Source: Takakia lepidozioides (lineage: Eukaryota > Streptophyta > Takakiopsida > Takakiales > Takakiaceae). Taken from it: 64,000 bases of DNA. The position numbers and the translations under genes were made by a program. Below, piece by piece: positions 35,401 through 43,712 of this stretch. The stretch covers positions 18,662,001-18,726,000 of the forward strand of contig CM060732.1 in the NCBI GenBank assembly GCA_030704615.1, written 5' to 3'. The notes beneath the pieces are model-generated. The model ran no database searches and was not told where the DNA came from. It saw only the letters and a list, made by a program, of their open reading frames with translations. Positions within the stretch are counted from its first letter, which is position 1; every line of letters starts with the position of its first letter.

Positions 35401-38400
35401 CTTAAGAGTATGACTGGTAGTCTGACAGCTGTGGCCACGTTTGGGGTTACAGCAGCAGTGCTGGAATTAACAAAGTCAAGCATGATGTCTATACTAGCTC
35501 GTACATTCAAAACTGAATTCCCTGTAAATTGAATCGTCATTGGCCATTGACATAATATATTTCACTCCAACGTTCTGTCTTTCACGGGGACATGCCAATT
35601 CTTACTGTATGTACATAATGCAGATGTAGAGCACCACTAAGGTGTATAATTCAAATGGTGACCTTCTGTAGCATTAGTCGAGCCACAATGACACGAAGAA
35701 AATACAGGGGAACAGAACAAGAAATAAAATCAGCCAAGGTCTCTGTAGCAATTTCTCGAGTAAGCCCCAGGAACCATACCCCGAATGCAATTCTCATTAT
35801 TAGCTTTTCTTGGAGCAGAGACGGTATTAACTACTAACTGACTGCTGATCCAGAAGGACTCCATGAATGATGCCCAGCAATCAGATACCCGAGAATAAAG
35901 TGAGCAAATTCCAAACCTGGTAACTCTGAAAGTCAACACCACCTCCTTGCACATCAGTGAGAAGAATAGCACCACTGGCTGATGTGGCCAGAACAATGCT
36001 TGAAAACTTCGGTTGGAAACGCAGTGTAGTAGCTCCCGGAGCAAATGGGATATGTGTAAGTGGTCGGACTTGTTGCCTTATATCAAACACCTAAACCAGC
36101 CCGGTCACTCCTCTTACAACTTGAACTAACCTGTGCAGGTGGTTTGTCTTTTCTTGTCATGTAAAACATTGCCCTCTGGATAAGCCTCAGCAATAAATTC
36201 ACCTCAAGTTCTTTCACTGAGCAAACCCTTGTATTTTCTTTTCTTACATGCATCAAGTAGCACTGAATCGTGGTCTTTGAGAGTGAGAGAAACAACTGCA
36301 TGTATGAGTGAGCCTGACTCATGTCAAGTAACTTCTATGTTCATGAAATAAACAGTGTACAGCAGACATTGACCTGCAAATCTCACTCCTACCACTCATT
36401 TGTTGCATTTTGAAGTCAATATAGAAGTAAAACAGAAACCTCTCTCCAAGGCTTTTTTGCTTGAGGCCAAAGCAAATAAGATCTGTCATTTTCAAACAGA
36501 ATCGTCTCGGATCCTTTCAGCTGACTTAAACTCCTATAATAGGAGGAATACCTTTATAACAGAATCGCAGTAGATGTGGCCCATCCGCTTCGTGAGTCCA
36601 CAAGATACAAGCAGGTCCCCCTTCAAATCCAGTGATGAAATTTTTCCTGGAATGTGCCATCCAATCACCTATATTCTTGAATCTACACACATAATCTATC
36701 ATCAATTCACACATGTGCATTGCACCGCATGGATAGACAGTCCTTAGCACTCAGCCTCAATGTCTCTATTTATCTGAGCTTGCATGGTTTACGGGTTGCC
36801 TGGCAGTGCTTGTATTTTCACTTTCGATAACACTGGTACTACATTACTGGCAGTAGTTACCAGTGCTCACTACTACATATGTGAGACTTGTGTTTGGGAC
36901 CAGCTAGAGTGGAACTCACTATTGGCTGTTACAACTTTATGAGAGTATAGCAAGAACTAAACATAGCCCAAAGATGCATTTCCCACAGGATCTATAGTTG
37001 TTGTACTATTGGCAACGAATCACTGCTGCAAGTAAACCTCTACATCTCTCCCCATTCTGTCCCCGATCCATCAGGGGACACATAGTTTCATGTCACTGGC
37101 TTTTAATATACACTGCCCTTTACAGAGAGAATTTCAGACACACCAGGGTGAGCATCTATGGTGTGCTCTGTCTTCATGGTGCGGAGGTCCTTTAGTACAA
37201 TTTCGCCAGTCATGCCACCACAGGCTACCAGGCGCCCATTGCTTCGCATTACAGCTATTCCTTGTCCCGCTGCAAACTGCAAACCCAGGGTGTGATGAAA
37301 TAGCAGCCTTCTCGTGGGGTTTTGGCATTTAGTGTCAGCAAAAAGGGTTTTGGCATCATATCAGTCCTTCTAAAGTGAGGAAATGGCAAGAAAATGGGCA
37401 CATCCACATGTATATGGAAAAACAGATGAGCATTATAGACGCAAAGCGCACGCCAAATTGACAGGTTACTTAGCAGGACACAAAAATGGCTTGCTTTTCT
37501 GATCTTTCACAAATGGCTGCAGATAAGAGCCGGTTTGGACAAATATACTATCCACTATTCATATGAATGGGTAGAAGAAATAAACCGATGTGGAGATGCG
37601 AGATGTTGACAAATCAAAAACTGAGATCTTAGCACCCGCATGGCCAATCAACAGACGGCCAGCCCCAGGGCGCTCCCAGTCACAGCAAAGCATATCCGCA
37701 ACTCCATTGTCCCTGGCATATTTCATATCATGACATAAGAATCATTATGTCAGCCTTGGTAATTAAGTCTTCAAACAAAGTAAGCTACAACAAGATCGAT
37801 CATTTGCTTGAGATCACCATGCGGTTCACTACACTTAAGAGATACAACTTCATTGTGAATCTTTTGCCAAAGTCCAGCTTTGCCTGCCACTGAAAGAATG
37901 TACTCATAAGACTTTGTTTGCCGTAGTCTTGTGGCCATAGACCCCGTGCCCTGTTTGGGCAGTACTAAAGGGAACAGAAACTACCTTTGTACAGGCCACT
38001 AAGAGTCAGACAGATAGCCAACAGACAGAGAACATAGACTTGCAGCCAAACCTTGGTCTTTTCCAGCTCAATAGCTTGACCAACTCGCTAGTACCATTTC
38101 AAACCTACCTAAAAGTGAGAATGGGGAGACCGCCTCGTGTGTGCATTCGCACGCACTCAGAACTCACGGATAAAATGCCTTCTGCTGCTGCTACCAGACC
38201 TACCACAGCAGTTGGATGTGCCCCAAAGACACTGTACTTGTCCAGTGATGGGCACATGTATGAATGAAGTGAGCCCTGTCCCCATTGCAAAATACAGGAA
38301 AATGGATGTCAGTCTTTTCTGAGAGTGCGGCTTATATTCATTTCAGATTTTGAGAACTTAGATCTCTTTTGTAATTTTATCAGAACAATCTCAAGGGACT

Positions 38401-39010
38401 TGCCCAATGCTTTGATACGATTTGAACTAGTGTCCAGGTCATAACACAAGGCACACAATTGTGCTTGACATTCCTCCAAAATGGAACTGTTCTACCATGT
38501 ACATTTTCTCTCTCTCTTTCTCTACATATACACGGAAATAATGTTCTCGGGCGGGATATATTGCACTATAACAGCCACTGGTAAATATGGGCAAATTATC
38601 AGCATCCGAAGTTTGGTCGTATGAACACAAGAGAGGCAGCACAGACCAGCTTCTCTCATTAAAAGAGTTACCTCATAATGGGGCAGTGAAATAACAACTC
38701 GTCAACAATCTGTAAGAAATTGCGTACAGAAGGAAAAAACGCCAGAAAATTGTTTACAAGGTGAACAAAGGAGACAAGGTCAGACAGGAATTTCACTTTG
38801 CATGAAATGCAGCACTCTTTCACATGATTGTCGCAAATAAACTGCCATCATTGCAAAGGCACGACGATCAGGGTGTAGGGTTTAGTGACTTACAGTGGAA
38901 GACGCGGTCCACAAAAAATCCAGAAGGGGGTCGAAGATGGTGAAACACACCGCATCGTTGGCACGCTGCTGTGGCACGCATGCCAACTCCCGCAAATTCT
39001 CCCCCACCAT
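18226..39010 (-). CDS. PAN2: PAN2, catalytic subunit of PAN2-PAN3 poly(A) nuclease
   Basis: Deadenylase that trims poly(A) tails in the cytoplasm together with PAN3. I resolved 29 exons with GT-AG introns, joining into about 1,211 codons (human PAN2 is about 1,200): WD40 N-terminal part, inactive ubiquitin-hydrolase-like domain and C-terminal DEDDh exonuclease. The start is the ATG at 39010-39008; upstream sequence TGGACAG could also be a splice acceptor, so a 5' non-coding or extra coding exon is possible. The stop is TAA at 18228-18226. By my model 26 of 28 introns are phase 0. No frameshift or stop was found in any exon, so the gene is probably functional. Introns hold many LINE fragments in both orientations; the largest is intron 16 (25152-29499). 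Exon coordinates are in the three domain entries. Confidence 0.95.
18738..18776 (-). mobile_element. LINE family A 3' end, very short
   Basis: Matches the terminal 39 bases of family A (reverse complement of ...GGCTACGGCAAACAACGTC TTATGAGTAC). Sits in PAN2 intron 27, same strand as the gene. Confidence 0.8.
20950..21016 (+). mobile_element. LINE family A 3' end
   Basis: Sense copy of the terminal block with GGCCACAAGGCTACAGC and a CATTCTCTCTC-like tail start. Lies in PAN2 intron 22, antisense to the gene. Confidence 0.8.
21345..21627 (+). mobile_element. LINE family B 3' end with ATTTC tail
   Basis: Encodes the end of a LINE protein (SYPDQKCLGAYLQGLTKLL). The family B terminus GAGCTTTCCGCGGACG TTATAAAG follows, then an ATTTC microsatellite tail. 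Located in PAN2 intron 22. Confidence 0.8.
21793..21970 (+). mobile_element. LINE family A internal 3' fragment
   Basis: Shares the segment with GCTCACACACAGCAGATTGA and the CTAGAGGAAATCTGGGAAG block with the other family A copies. It covers the last coding residues and the start of the 3' UTR. Confidence 0.8.
23646..34877 (-). CDS. PAN2: PAN2 exons 8-19: linker and UCH-like pseudohydrolase domain
   Basis: Exons: 34877-34590, 34305-34078, 33788-33660, 33320-33177, 32594-32487, 32011-31943, 31699-31574, 30177-29911, 29688-29500, 25151-25044, 24278-24090, 23789-23646 (residues about 320-982). Exon 8 holds the PAN3-binding linker. Exon 9 has FAGLENDIVNSYCNALLQ, where active ubiquitin hydrolases carry their catalytic Cys in another context; the fold in PAN2 is known to be inactive. 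Exon 10 has CEREFCLTCELGF, exon 14 WCPHCRAY and exon 17 DWVLFNDFCIAPTSTSEV. The exon 16-17 and 17-18 joins were chosen to keep frame and spacing relative to known PAN2. The start of exon 17 (CAG/CATGAG) is less certain than the rest. Confidence 0.9.
26776..27300 (-). mobile_element. LINE family B 3' part, minus strand
   Basis: Encodes RFALARLNNFVYMRFPITVG and then a zinc-binding CPTCAGN...EDHFFFHCLFYH segment and VFHYEDQKYLAAYLHEAL. A 3' end with a GAAATGGTACTTCAT tail carries two CCCTAAA units. Lies in PAN2 intron 16, same strand as the gene. Several frame changes; dead. Confidence 0.8.
27890..28372 (+). mobile_element. LINE family A, longest sense 3' fragment
   Basis: Encodes CPLCGQPEDFHFLIH (zinc-binding, the last Cys lost to a TGA), GYSHQRDTLFKSLN, then the conserved C-terminal block [21 protein letters not shown] 3' UTR follows, ending in ...GGCCACAAGGCTACAGC...GTGAGTACATTCT. 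It defines the family A consensus used for the other copies. Coding text may extend left to about 27470. Confidence 0.85.
30630..30960 (-). mobile_element. LINE family B C-terminal fragment
   Basis: The minus strand reads CPACAIQDRLEIETEEHFLF HCPLYYKM in pieces, the same zinc-binding C-terminal region as the family B copy at 26.8-27.3 kb. Located in PAN2 intron 14. Confidence 0.75.
31221..31540 (-). mobile_element. LINE family A 3' fragment
   Basis: Minus-strand copy from the C-terminal coding block (NALFKSIKGMVPEPLFTNFE) through the full 3' UTR to TGAGTACA. It ends only about 33 bp from PAN2 exon 14 (31574), so it forms much of the adjoining intron 14. Confidence 0.9.
35024..39010 (-). CDS. 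PAN2: PAN2 exons 1-7: WD40 region
   Basis: Exons (high to low): 39010-38894, 38275-38109, 37712-37586, 37276-37144, 36646-36552, 36090-35917, 35167-35024. They encode about residues 1-319. Readable blocks are FDPLLDFLWTASST, YMCPSLDKYSVFGAHPTA, DMLCCDWERPGAGRLLIGHA, GEIVLKDLRTMKTEHTIDAH, LVSCGLTKRMGHIYCDSVIK, THIPFAPGATTLRFQPKFSS and LLAFGDSGGYIHVWG. They follow PAN2 order along its N-terminal beta-propeller, which positions the complex with PAN3 and on RNA. Donor choice for exon 3 (TCG followed by GTTTAT) is weak; exon 4 was ended at CCTG/GTGTGT because only that keeps the frame into exon 5. Confidence 0.92.
35290..35402 (+). mobile_element. LINE family B 3' terminus with ATTTC tail
   Basis: Carries GAGCTTTCCGCGGACGGTAT and a CATTTCATTTCATTTC tail, matching the copy at 21.57-21.63 kb. 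Located in PAN2 intron 6, antisense to the gene. Confidence 0.8.
37901..37991 (-). mobile_element. LINE family A 3' terminus
   Basis: Reverse complement of the family A end, from TACTCATAAGAC to ACTACCTTTGTA. In PAN2 intron 2. Confidence 0.85.
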
Positions 39011-39472
39011 CGTCACCTGTCCACAGAGCAGGCAAGCGCGACATACAAAACATGCGGGAGCTTACGAATTCCCACAAAAGTAATGTTCACTCACTATCGC
39101 AATCAAGCTCTCTCCCGCACTAAATCATCATCTACAACTCAAAGCTCGCCTATCTCTTATCTGCTCTCTGCCTGTGCACCAATTCCTTCGATCATTGTCC
39201 AGATTTCATGGTGCTACTTTTTAGGTCTGTCTGCCATTCATACGAAGAAGAAGAGCAGCAGCTCCGAGTACTTAGTGCCGACGCCATCCTTCCGAGCTTG
39301 TCATACCTGATTTTACTTTGGTAAGTTTTTGTTTGAAGGGCTACTACCAAATGATCGGCATGTCAAATCCCCACCCCCCCTCTCAAGAGTGACCCAGATT
39401 ACCGGGGTTACATGAAAGGGGGTGACATGCAATAGAGTCGCCTGGAAGGGAGTGTCACTCCAATCGGTGTAA
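39011..39472. other. PAN2 upstream region
   Basis: Should contain the PAN2 5' UTR and promoter (gene on the minus strand). I found no convincing TATA box or other element. The plus-strand frame 38885-39310 overlaps PAN2 exon 1 antisense and shows no family motif. Confidence 0.4.
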
Positions 39473-39827
39473 GGGCCGCTTTACACTGGGGCCCAAGACC
39501 AAGTGAGAATGGAGCGTTCCCATTGGCGGAGGCCTGAAAATTGGGCCCAATGGCTTTACACTAATGGCTTTACACTACGGCCCGGGCCCAAGAAAATGGA
39601 AGTGGGTCATTTGCCTACATGGCACAAGTTTTGGCGCCAACTTCTTGGGCCAGCCCAAGAAAAAGGAACCCTCCTCGAGTGGAGACCCAACTCTGGGGTC
39701 TGTGGCCCAAGGAGTTTGGTATTAAAATAGAATTTTTTTATTGATCATGACCGTTGAAGCTGGCCCAAGACCAGCCTTTCTATGGGCCCAGGATTTCTTG
39801 GGCTTGGGCCGTAGTGTAAAGCGGCCC
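39473..39827. mobile_element. MITE with TIRs and TAA duplication (PIF/Harbinger-like)
   Basis: A 355-bp element. The left end GGGCCGCTTTACACT..GGCCCAAG is matched by the reverse complement of the right end at about 23 of 25 positions. It is flanked by TAA on both sides (39470-39472 and 39828-39830). A 3-bp TAA/TTA target duplication with G-rich TIRs is the hallmark of PIF/Harbinger (Tourist-type) MITEs. Internal copies of GGCTTTACACTA occur near 39550-39580. It encodes no transposase, so it is non-autonomous. Confidence 0.85.
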
Positions 39828-40079
39828 TAACTCCCACTTTGTGTCATGAAATTTGACCCAAGTATAAAAAGTACTAGGTAGTTACTAGTTACAGTGGGAT
39901 GACATAGAACACGGTTGACACAAACCATGCTGACTGGGATGACACAAACTACGCTGACTGGGATGACACAAACTATAATTAATCTAGATGAAGATGACTA
40001 TAAATGCTAGAAACATAGGGAGTAGGCCAAAGGTCTCAGGTTGCGAAAACATGTGCAACCCACTGTATTGTCTACGTAA

Positions 40080-40450
40080 TTTTTGGATATACGAGGTTCA
40101 TCCTTTGAACCATTTTTGAATGACCTCATACTTGTTCGGTACCTGTTCGACGACATGTACAACGTACTGGCAAAGTTTCAAAACAATAAAAAATTGCTGA
40201 ATGAAGAAACCATTGGTTCACCCATTGCAATATTTTAAATCAAACTCATACTTGTCCGGTACCTTTAAGAGGCATGTACAATACAATGGCAAAGTTTGAA
40301 AGCAATCAGAAATCGGCACATCAAGTAACCATTGTGAACCATTTTTGATTGATCTCATACTTATCCGGTCCATGTAAGAGGGCATGTAGAACATATTGGC
40401 AAAGTTTCAAATCATTTAAAATTTATTTGATCAAGGAACCTTTGGTTCAA
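40080..40450 (-). repeat. 120-bp satellite, orientation 1
   Basis: Three degenerate units of about 115-120 bp, each with a GATCTCATACTTRTCCGGT-like start, AGAGGGCATGTAGAAC, and TTGGCAAAGTTTC. They are the reverse complement of the units at 40.8-41.5 kb. Confidence 0.75.
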
Positions 40451-40799
40451 CCTTTTCACCATTAACGATTAATCACGAATAAATGAAATAAATCATTTGC
40501 CTCCCCATCGACGCGCTCACCCCTCAAGCCATTCCAGAGCTTAATTGAATTTAAATTAATTTTAAGCCAATAAATAGGTTTGCACTGCCTTTCATTGGGG
40601 GTTTCTGGCACGTATCGATTTTGTTTTTGGCTCAATTTTGTTCTGCGGCTTCAAGCATCCCACTGCTACTCCCCCGCCAATATTTGGACCAATAAAAAAT
40701 GCCCAAAAAAAAAAGTGTTTTCTTCACTCACTATTGCAGAACTCTTTGAAAAATGCATGAAGTAAAACACAAATCAAGTTTGGAGTGCAAAACAGAGGA

Positions 40800-41530
40800 G
40801 AAACTGTGGTTTTGGGTCCAAATGAATTTTGATCGCTCCCAAATTTGGCATGCACGTTGCATATGGAGTCATTACACGCCCCATTCAAAAACAGAATGAA
40901 AAAAAAAACATGAGCACGCGAAACGCAGTCCAACAGGTCCCAAAGTAATAGCAGATCCAACGGAATACATTCAACGGGTGAATGGATGGTTGCCCATCCA
41001 AATCATTTTTGTTTGCTTCCAAACTTTGCCAGTATGTTCGAGACACCCTCTCACAGGTCTCGGACTAATATGAGATCAATCAAAATTCATTCGATGGATC
41101 AACGGATGGTTGGCCATCGAAATGATTTTGGTTCGCTTTGAGACTTGGCTAGTATGTTCAATGTACCATGTAAGAGGCCCCAGAATAATATGAGATCAAT
41201 CGAATTTCGTTCAATGGGCCAATGGATGGTTGCCCATCCAAATGATTTTTGTTCGCTTTGAGACTTGGCCAGTGTGTTCAATGTATTCTCTGATAGGTCC
41301 CAGTGTAATATGAGATCAATCGAAATTCGTTCGATAGGCCAATGAGGCGTTCAGTTGTCATCTGGTTTTTGTTCATTGCGAAAAAGAAATCCTGCAACAT
41401 TCAACAGAAACATGAGCGAAAACAAATGCCCATCCAAATGATTTTTGTTCATTTTGAGACTTGGCCAGTGTGGTCAATGTACCCTCTGATAGGTCCCAGT
41501 GTAATATAAGATCAATCGTTAACGATTGAT
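40800..41530 (+). repeat. 120-bp satellite, orientation 2
   Basis: Units starting near 40970, 41090, 41210 and 41330 share GGATGGTTGCCCATCCAAAT, TTTGAGACTTGGCCAGT and ATGAGATCAATCGAA at a 120-bp spacing. A further partial unit lies at 41430-41525. No coding potential. Confidence 0.85.
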
Positions 41531-41589
41531 TATGAATCATTCAACAGGGGAACTGTTGGTTCACATCAATCCAAAATCATTTGGCAGGG

Positions 41590-41930
41590 GAATGATTGGT
41601 TCACCCATAGCCAATTTCAGGGGCTGGACTTGCAATTTGAGGGGCTGAAATTGCCATTTCAGGGGCTGGATAAGCAATTGCCATTTCACAGGCTACAACT
41701 GCAATTTGAGGGGCTGGAATTGCCATTTGAGGGGCTAGAATTGCAGTTTGAGGGGTTGGAATTAAATTCCAGGGGCTTGAATTGCAATTTGAGAGGTTGG
41801 AATTGACAATTTCAAGGGCTCAAATTACAATTTGAGGGGCGGCCGGAGTTGGCCATTTTAGGGACTGACATTACCAATTTTAAGGCCCTGAATTGCATTT
41901 TGAATTGTAATTCAAGGGTTAGAATGGGCC
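41590..41930. repeat. GGGGCTGGAATTGCCATTT minisatellite
   Basis: Roughly a dozen imperfect units of 20-30 bp built from AGGGGCTGGAATTGCAATTT-like text. Confidence 0.85.
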
Positions 41931-41931
41931 A

Positions 41932-42060
41932 TTAGGGTATATTTTTATGATATACCCTTATCCTTATATTTACCCTGCATCAAGACGCTCAATATACCCT
42001 ACTTTTCTGAAGGGTATATGTTAAAATGAAGGGTATATCTAATCAGGGTATATAAGTGCT
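41932..42060. repeat. TATACCC/GGGTATA module, left
   Basis: At least seven TATACCC or GGGTATA words in both orientations in about 130 bp, the same words that make up the 11.5-kb foldback. Confidence 0.7.
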
Positions 42061-42228
42061 TTTATGTGCCTTCATAGCCTTTATATGCTAGGTCTTTTCG
42101 CTTTTTGTTGTGTTGTTAGGGAGCCTTGAGCTATAAGAAAGCTCCAATCACAGCTAAAACAAATGCTACATGTATATCATTCCTAAAATGTCATATAACC
42201 CAAACAATACCTCTTCAGATCTCGCATA

Positions 42229-42247
42229 TATATATATATATATATAA
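42229..42247. repeat. (TA)n microsatellite
   Basis: Uninterrupted TA dinucleotides, about nine units. Confidence 0.95.
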
Positions 42248-42455
42248 GAAAACATGACAGCCCACAATTTAGGGCCTCCAGGAGGGGAAAGATTAACCCC
42301 CTTTCATTTATGGGCCATGAGACCTACAAGACAGTCAACGCCTAGACATACCGTCATGAATAATCCCACACACGGGCAGGGCAACGGGTTGGAACCCCGA
42401 ATCACCATAGCGACACACATTGTGCACTTACCAGCTCATTGGCTACAAGCCCATG

Positions 42456-42560
42456 TGTTTTTTTTTTTTTTTTTGGAAAGGGGAGGTAGCCCTTGAGAAC
42501 TTTATTAAAAATTATTGAAGGGAAAAAATTAAACCCTTAGATGCCCGTAGGCCGCTTTTT
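42456..42560 (-). mobile_element. Possible 3' end of a retroposed sequence, minus strand
   Basis: A run of about 20 T's (an A tail when read on the minus strand) preceded, on that strand, by AATAAAGTTCTCAAGGGC. This looks like the polyadenylated 3' end of a LINE or retrocopy. No coding part could be identified. Confidence 0.4.
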
Positions 42561-42759
42561 TTTTAATCTCAAACCTCCGAGGAGTCCTCCTTCTTGCATT
42601 GGAAGTTAACACCAAAATACTATGCAATATCTTATCAATTTTCTCTTTTATCATAGATTGTATTTTTTGTGTTTTGTACATATTGAAGAACAAAAAAAAA
42701 TGAAAAAAAAACATCATATATTCCTTAAAACATTAAATTATATATTAATTGAAATAACT

Positions 42760-42950
42760 ATCCATACCCGGAAACTATTCATACCCTCAGGGTATATTTT
42801 GGCATTATATAGAAATATGAAAAGTTAATTTACCGGGTAAATAATTTTTTGAGATTTCAATTTAACCATACCCGGAGGAGGGTAAATGATTTGACAAAAA
42901 TAATTTACTTATACCCTAAGGGTATATTGAAATCAATATACCCGCTCAAC
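42760..42950. repeat. TATACCC/GGGTATA module, right
   Basis: Contains CATACCCGG, ATACCCTCAGGGTATA, ACCGGGTAA, ATACCCTAAGGGTATA and TATACCCG within about 190 bp. The two ATACCCT..AGGGTAT pairs are short perfect palindromes. Confidence 0.75.
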
Positions 42951-42960
42951 ACTGGTCTTT

Positions 42961-43420
42961 GGAGAACGAAGACACGGAAATAAATTGGAGACACAAACGT
43001 AATGGCTCTAGGAAAGCAAAAGCAAAGGCACAGCTTACTTATGAGGGTCGTAAGAGGAAACGAGGCACTATGTAAGGATGTTTTCTGGCAGACTAGGTCC
43101 TGCTCTCCTTCTTCTTGCTAGACAGGTTCATCTCTGTAGAGTGGACAATTCAGCGCTATCCTTTCTCCTCACTTCTCCCTGTTTTTGACTATGTAAGGAA
43201 TTAATTCCTACTTAGTCTAGATTCATCTTCCTTGATTTCTGTAATGTTGGTTCTGAGTGGTACCTTTGTAATCTGCCTTATGGCTCTCTCTAAGGTTATT
43301 TTTTCCTTACCTCTTCTTCCATAAATTTGTCAGGGCTATAATCCCCCTGTTTCATAAATAAATAAATAAAATTAATTAATTAGATTCAACCAAATTTCAT
43401 TGAATTAAAACATCCTGGCG
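42961..43420. other. Upstream of SF3B1; possible LINE 3' end
   Basis: 43080-43375 resembles a plant LINE 3' UTR ending in an AAAT-type tail (CATAAATAAATAAATAAAAT at about 43352). The SF3B1 promoter must lie in or near this stretch, but no TATA box or motif is convincing. Confidence 0.35.
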
Positions 43421-43499
43421 GGTGAGTGTGGTAGAACCCGTCAAAACGAAGGGCGGTGAGAGGGTTAGTCGTCGGCCGTACATCCCCCCGTCACCCTCG

Positions 43500-43528
43500 C
43501 GCGCTCTCTCTCTCTCTCTCTCTCTCCC
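43500..43528. repeat. (CT)n tract in the probable SF3B1 leader
   Basis: GCGCTCTCTCT... about 12 CT units followed by a run of C. It lies upstream of the chosen start codon. CT-rich leaders are common in plant housekeeping genes. Confidence 0.8.
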
Positions 43529-43712
43529 CCCGCCTGCGGTGTACAAGATATGCTCTCCCTCGCTGCTCGCATCTTTTGATGTCGACCTAGGGCCATGTTG
43601 CTCTCCCTCTTCTGTTTCTGGGAAAGGTAGTGGTTCATCGACACTAATAAAGGCTGCAAGGTGGTCTTTGCTTCTCTTCTTCATCGTCTTGTTGTTTGTT
43701 GCAACCCTAGAA

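Noticed and set aside
43422-43712. 97-codon N-terminal extension of SF3B1
   Set aside because: It is low-complexity CT-repeat translation, and the family start motif begins at the later ATG.
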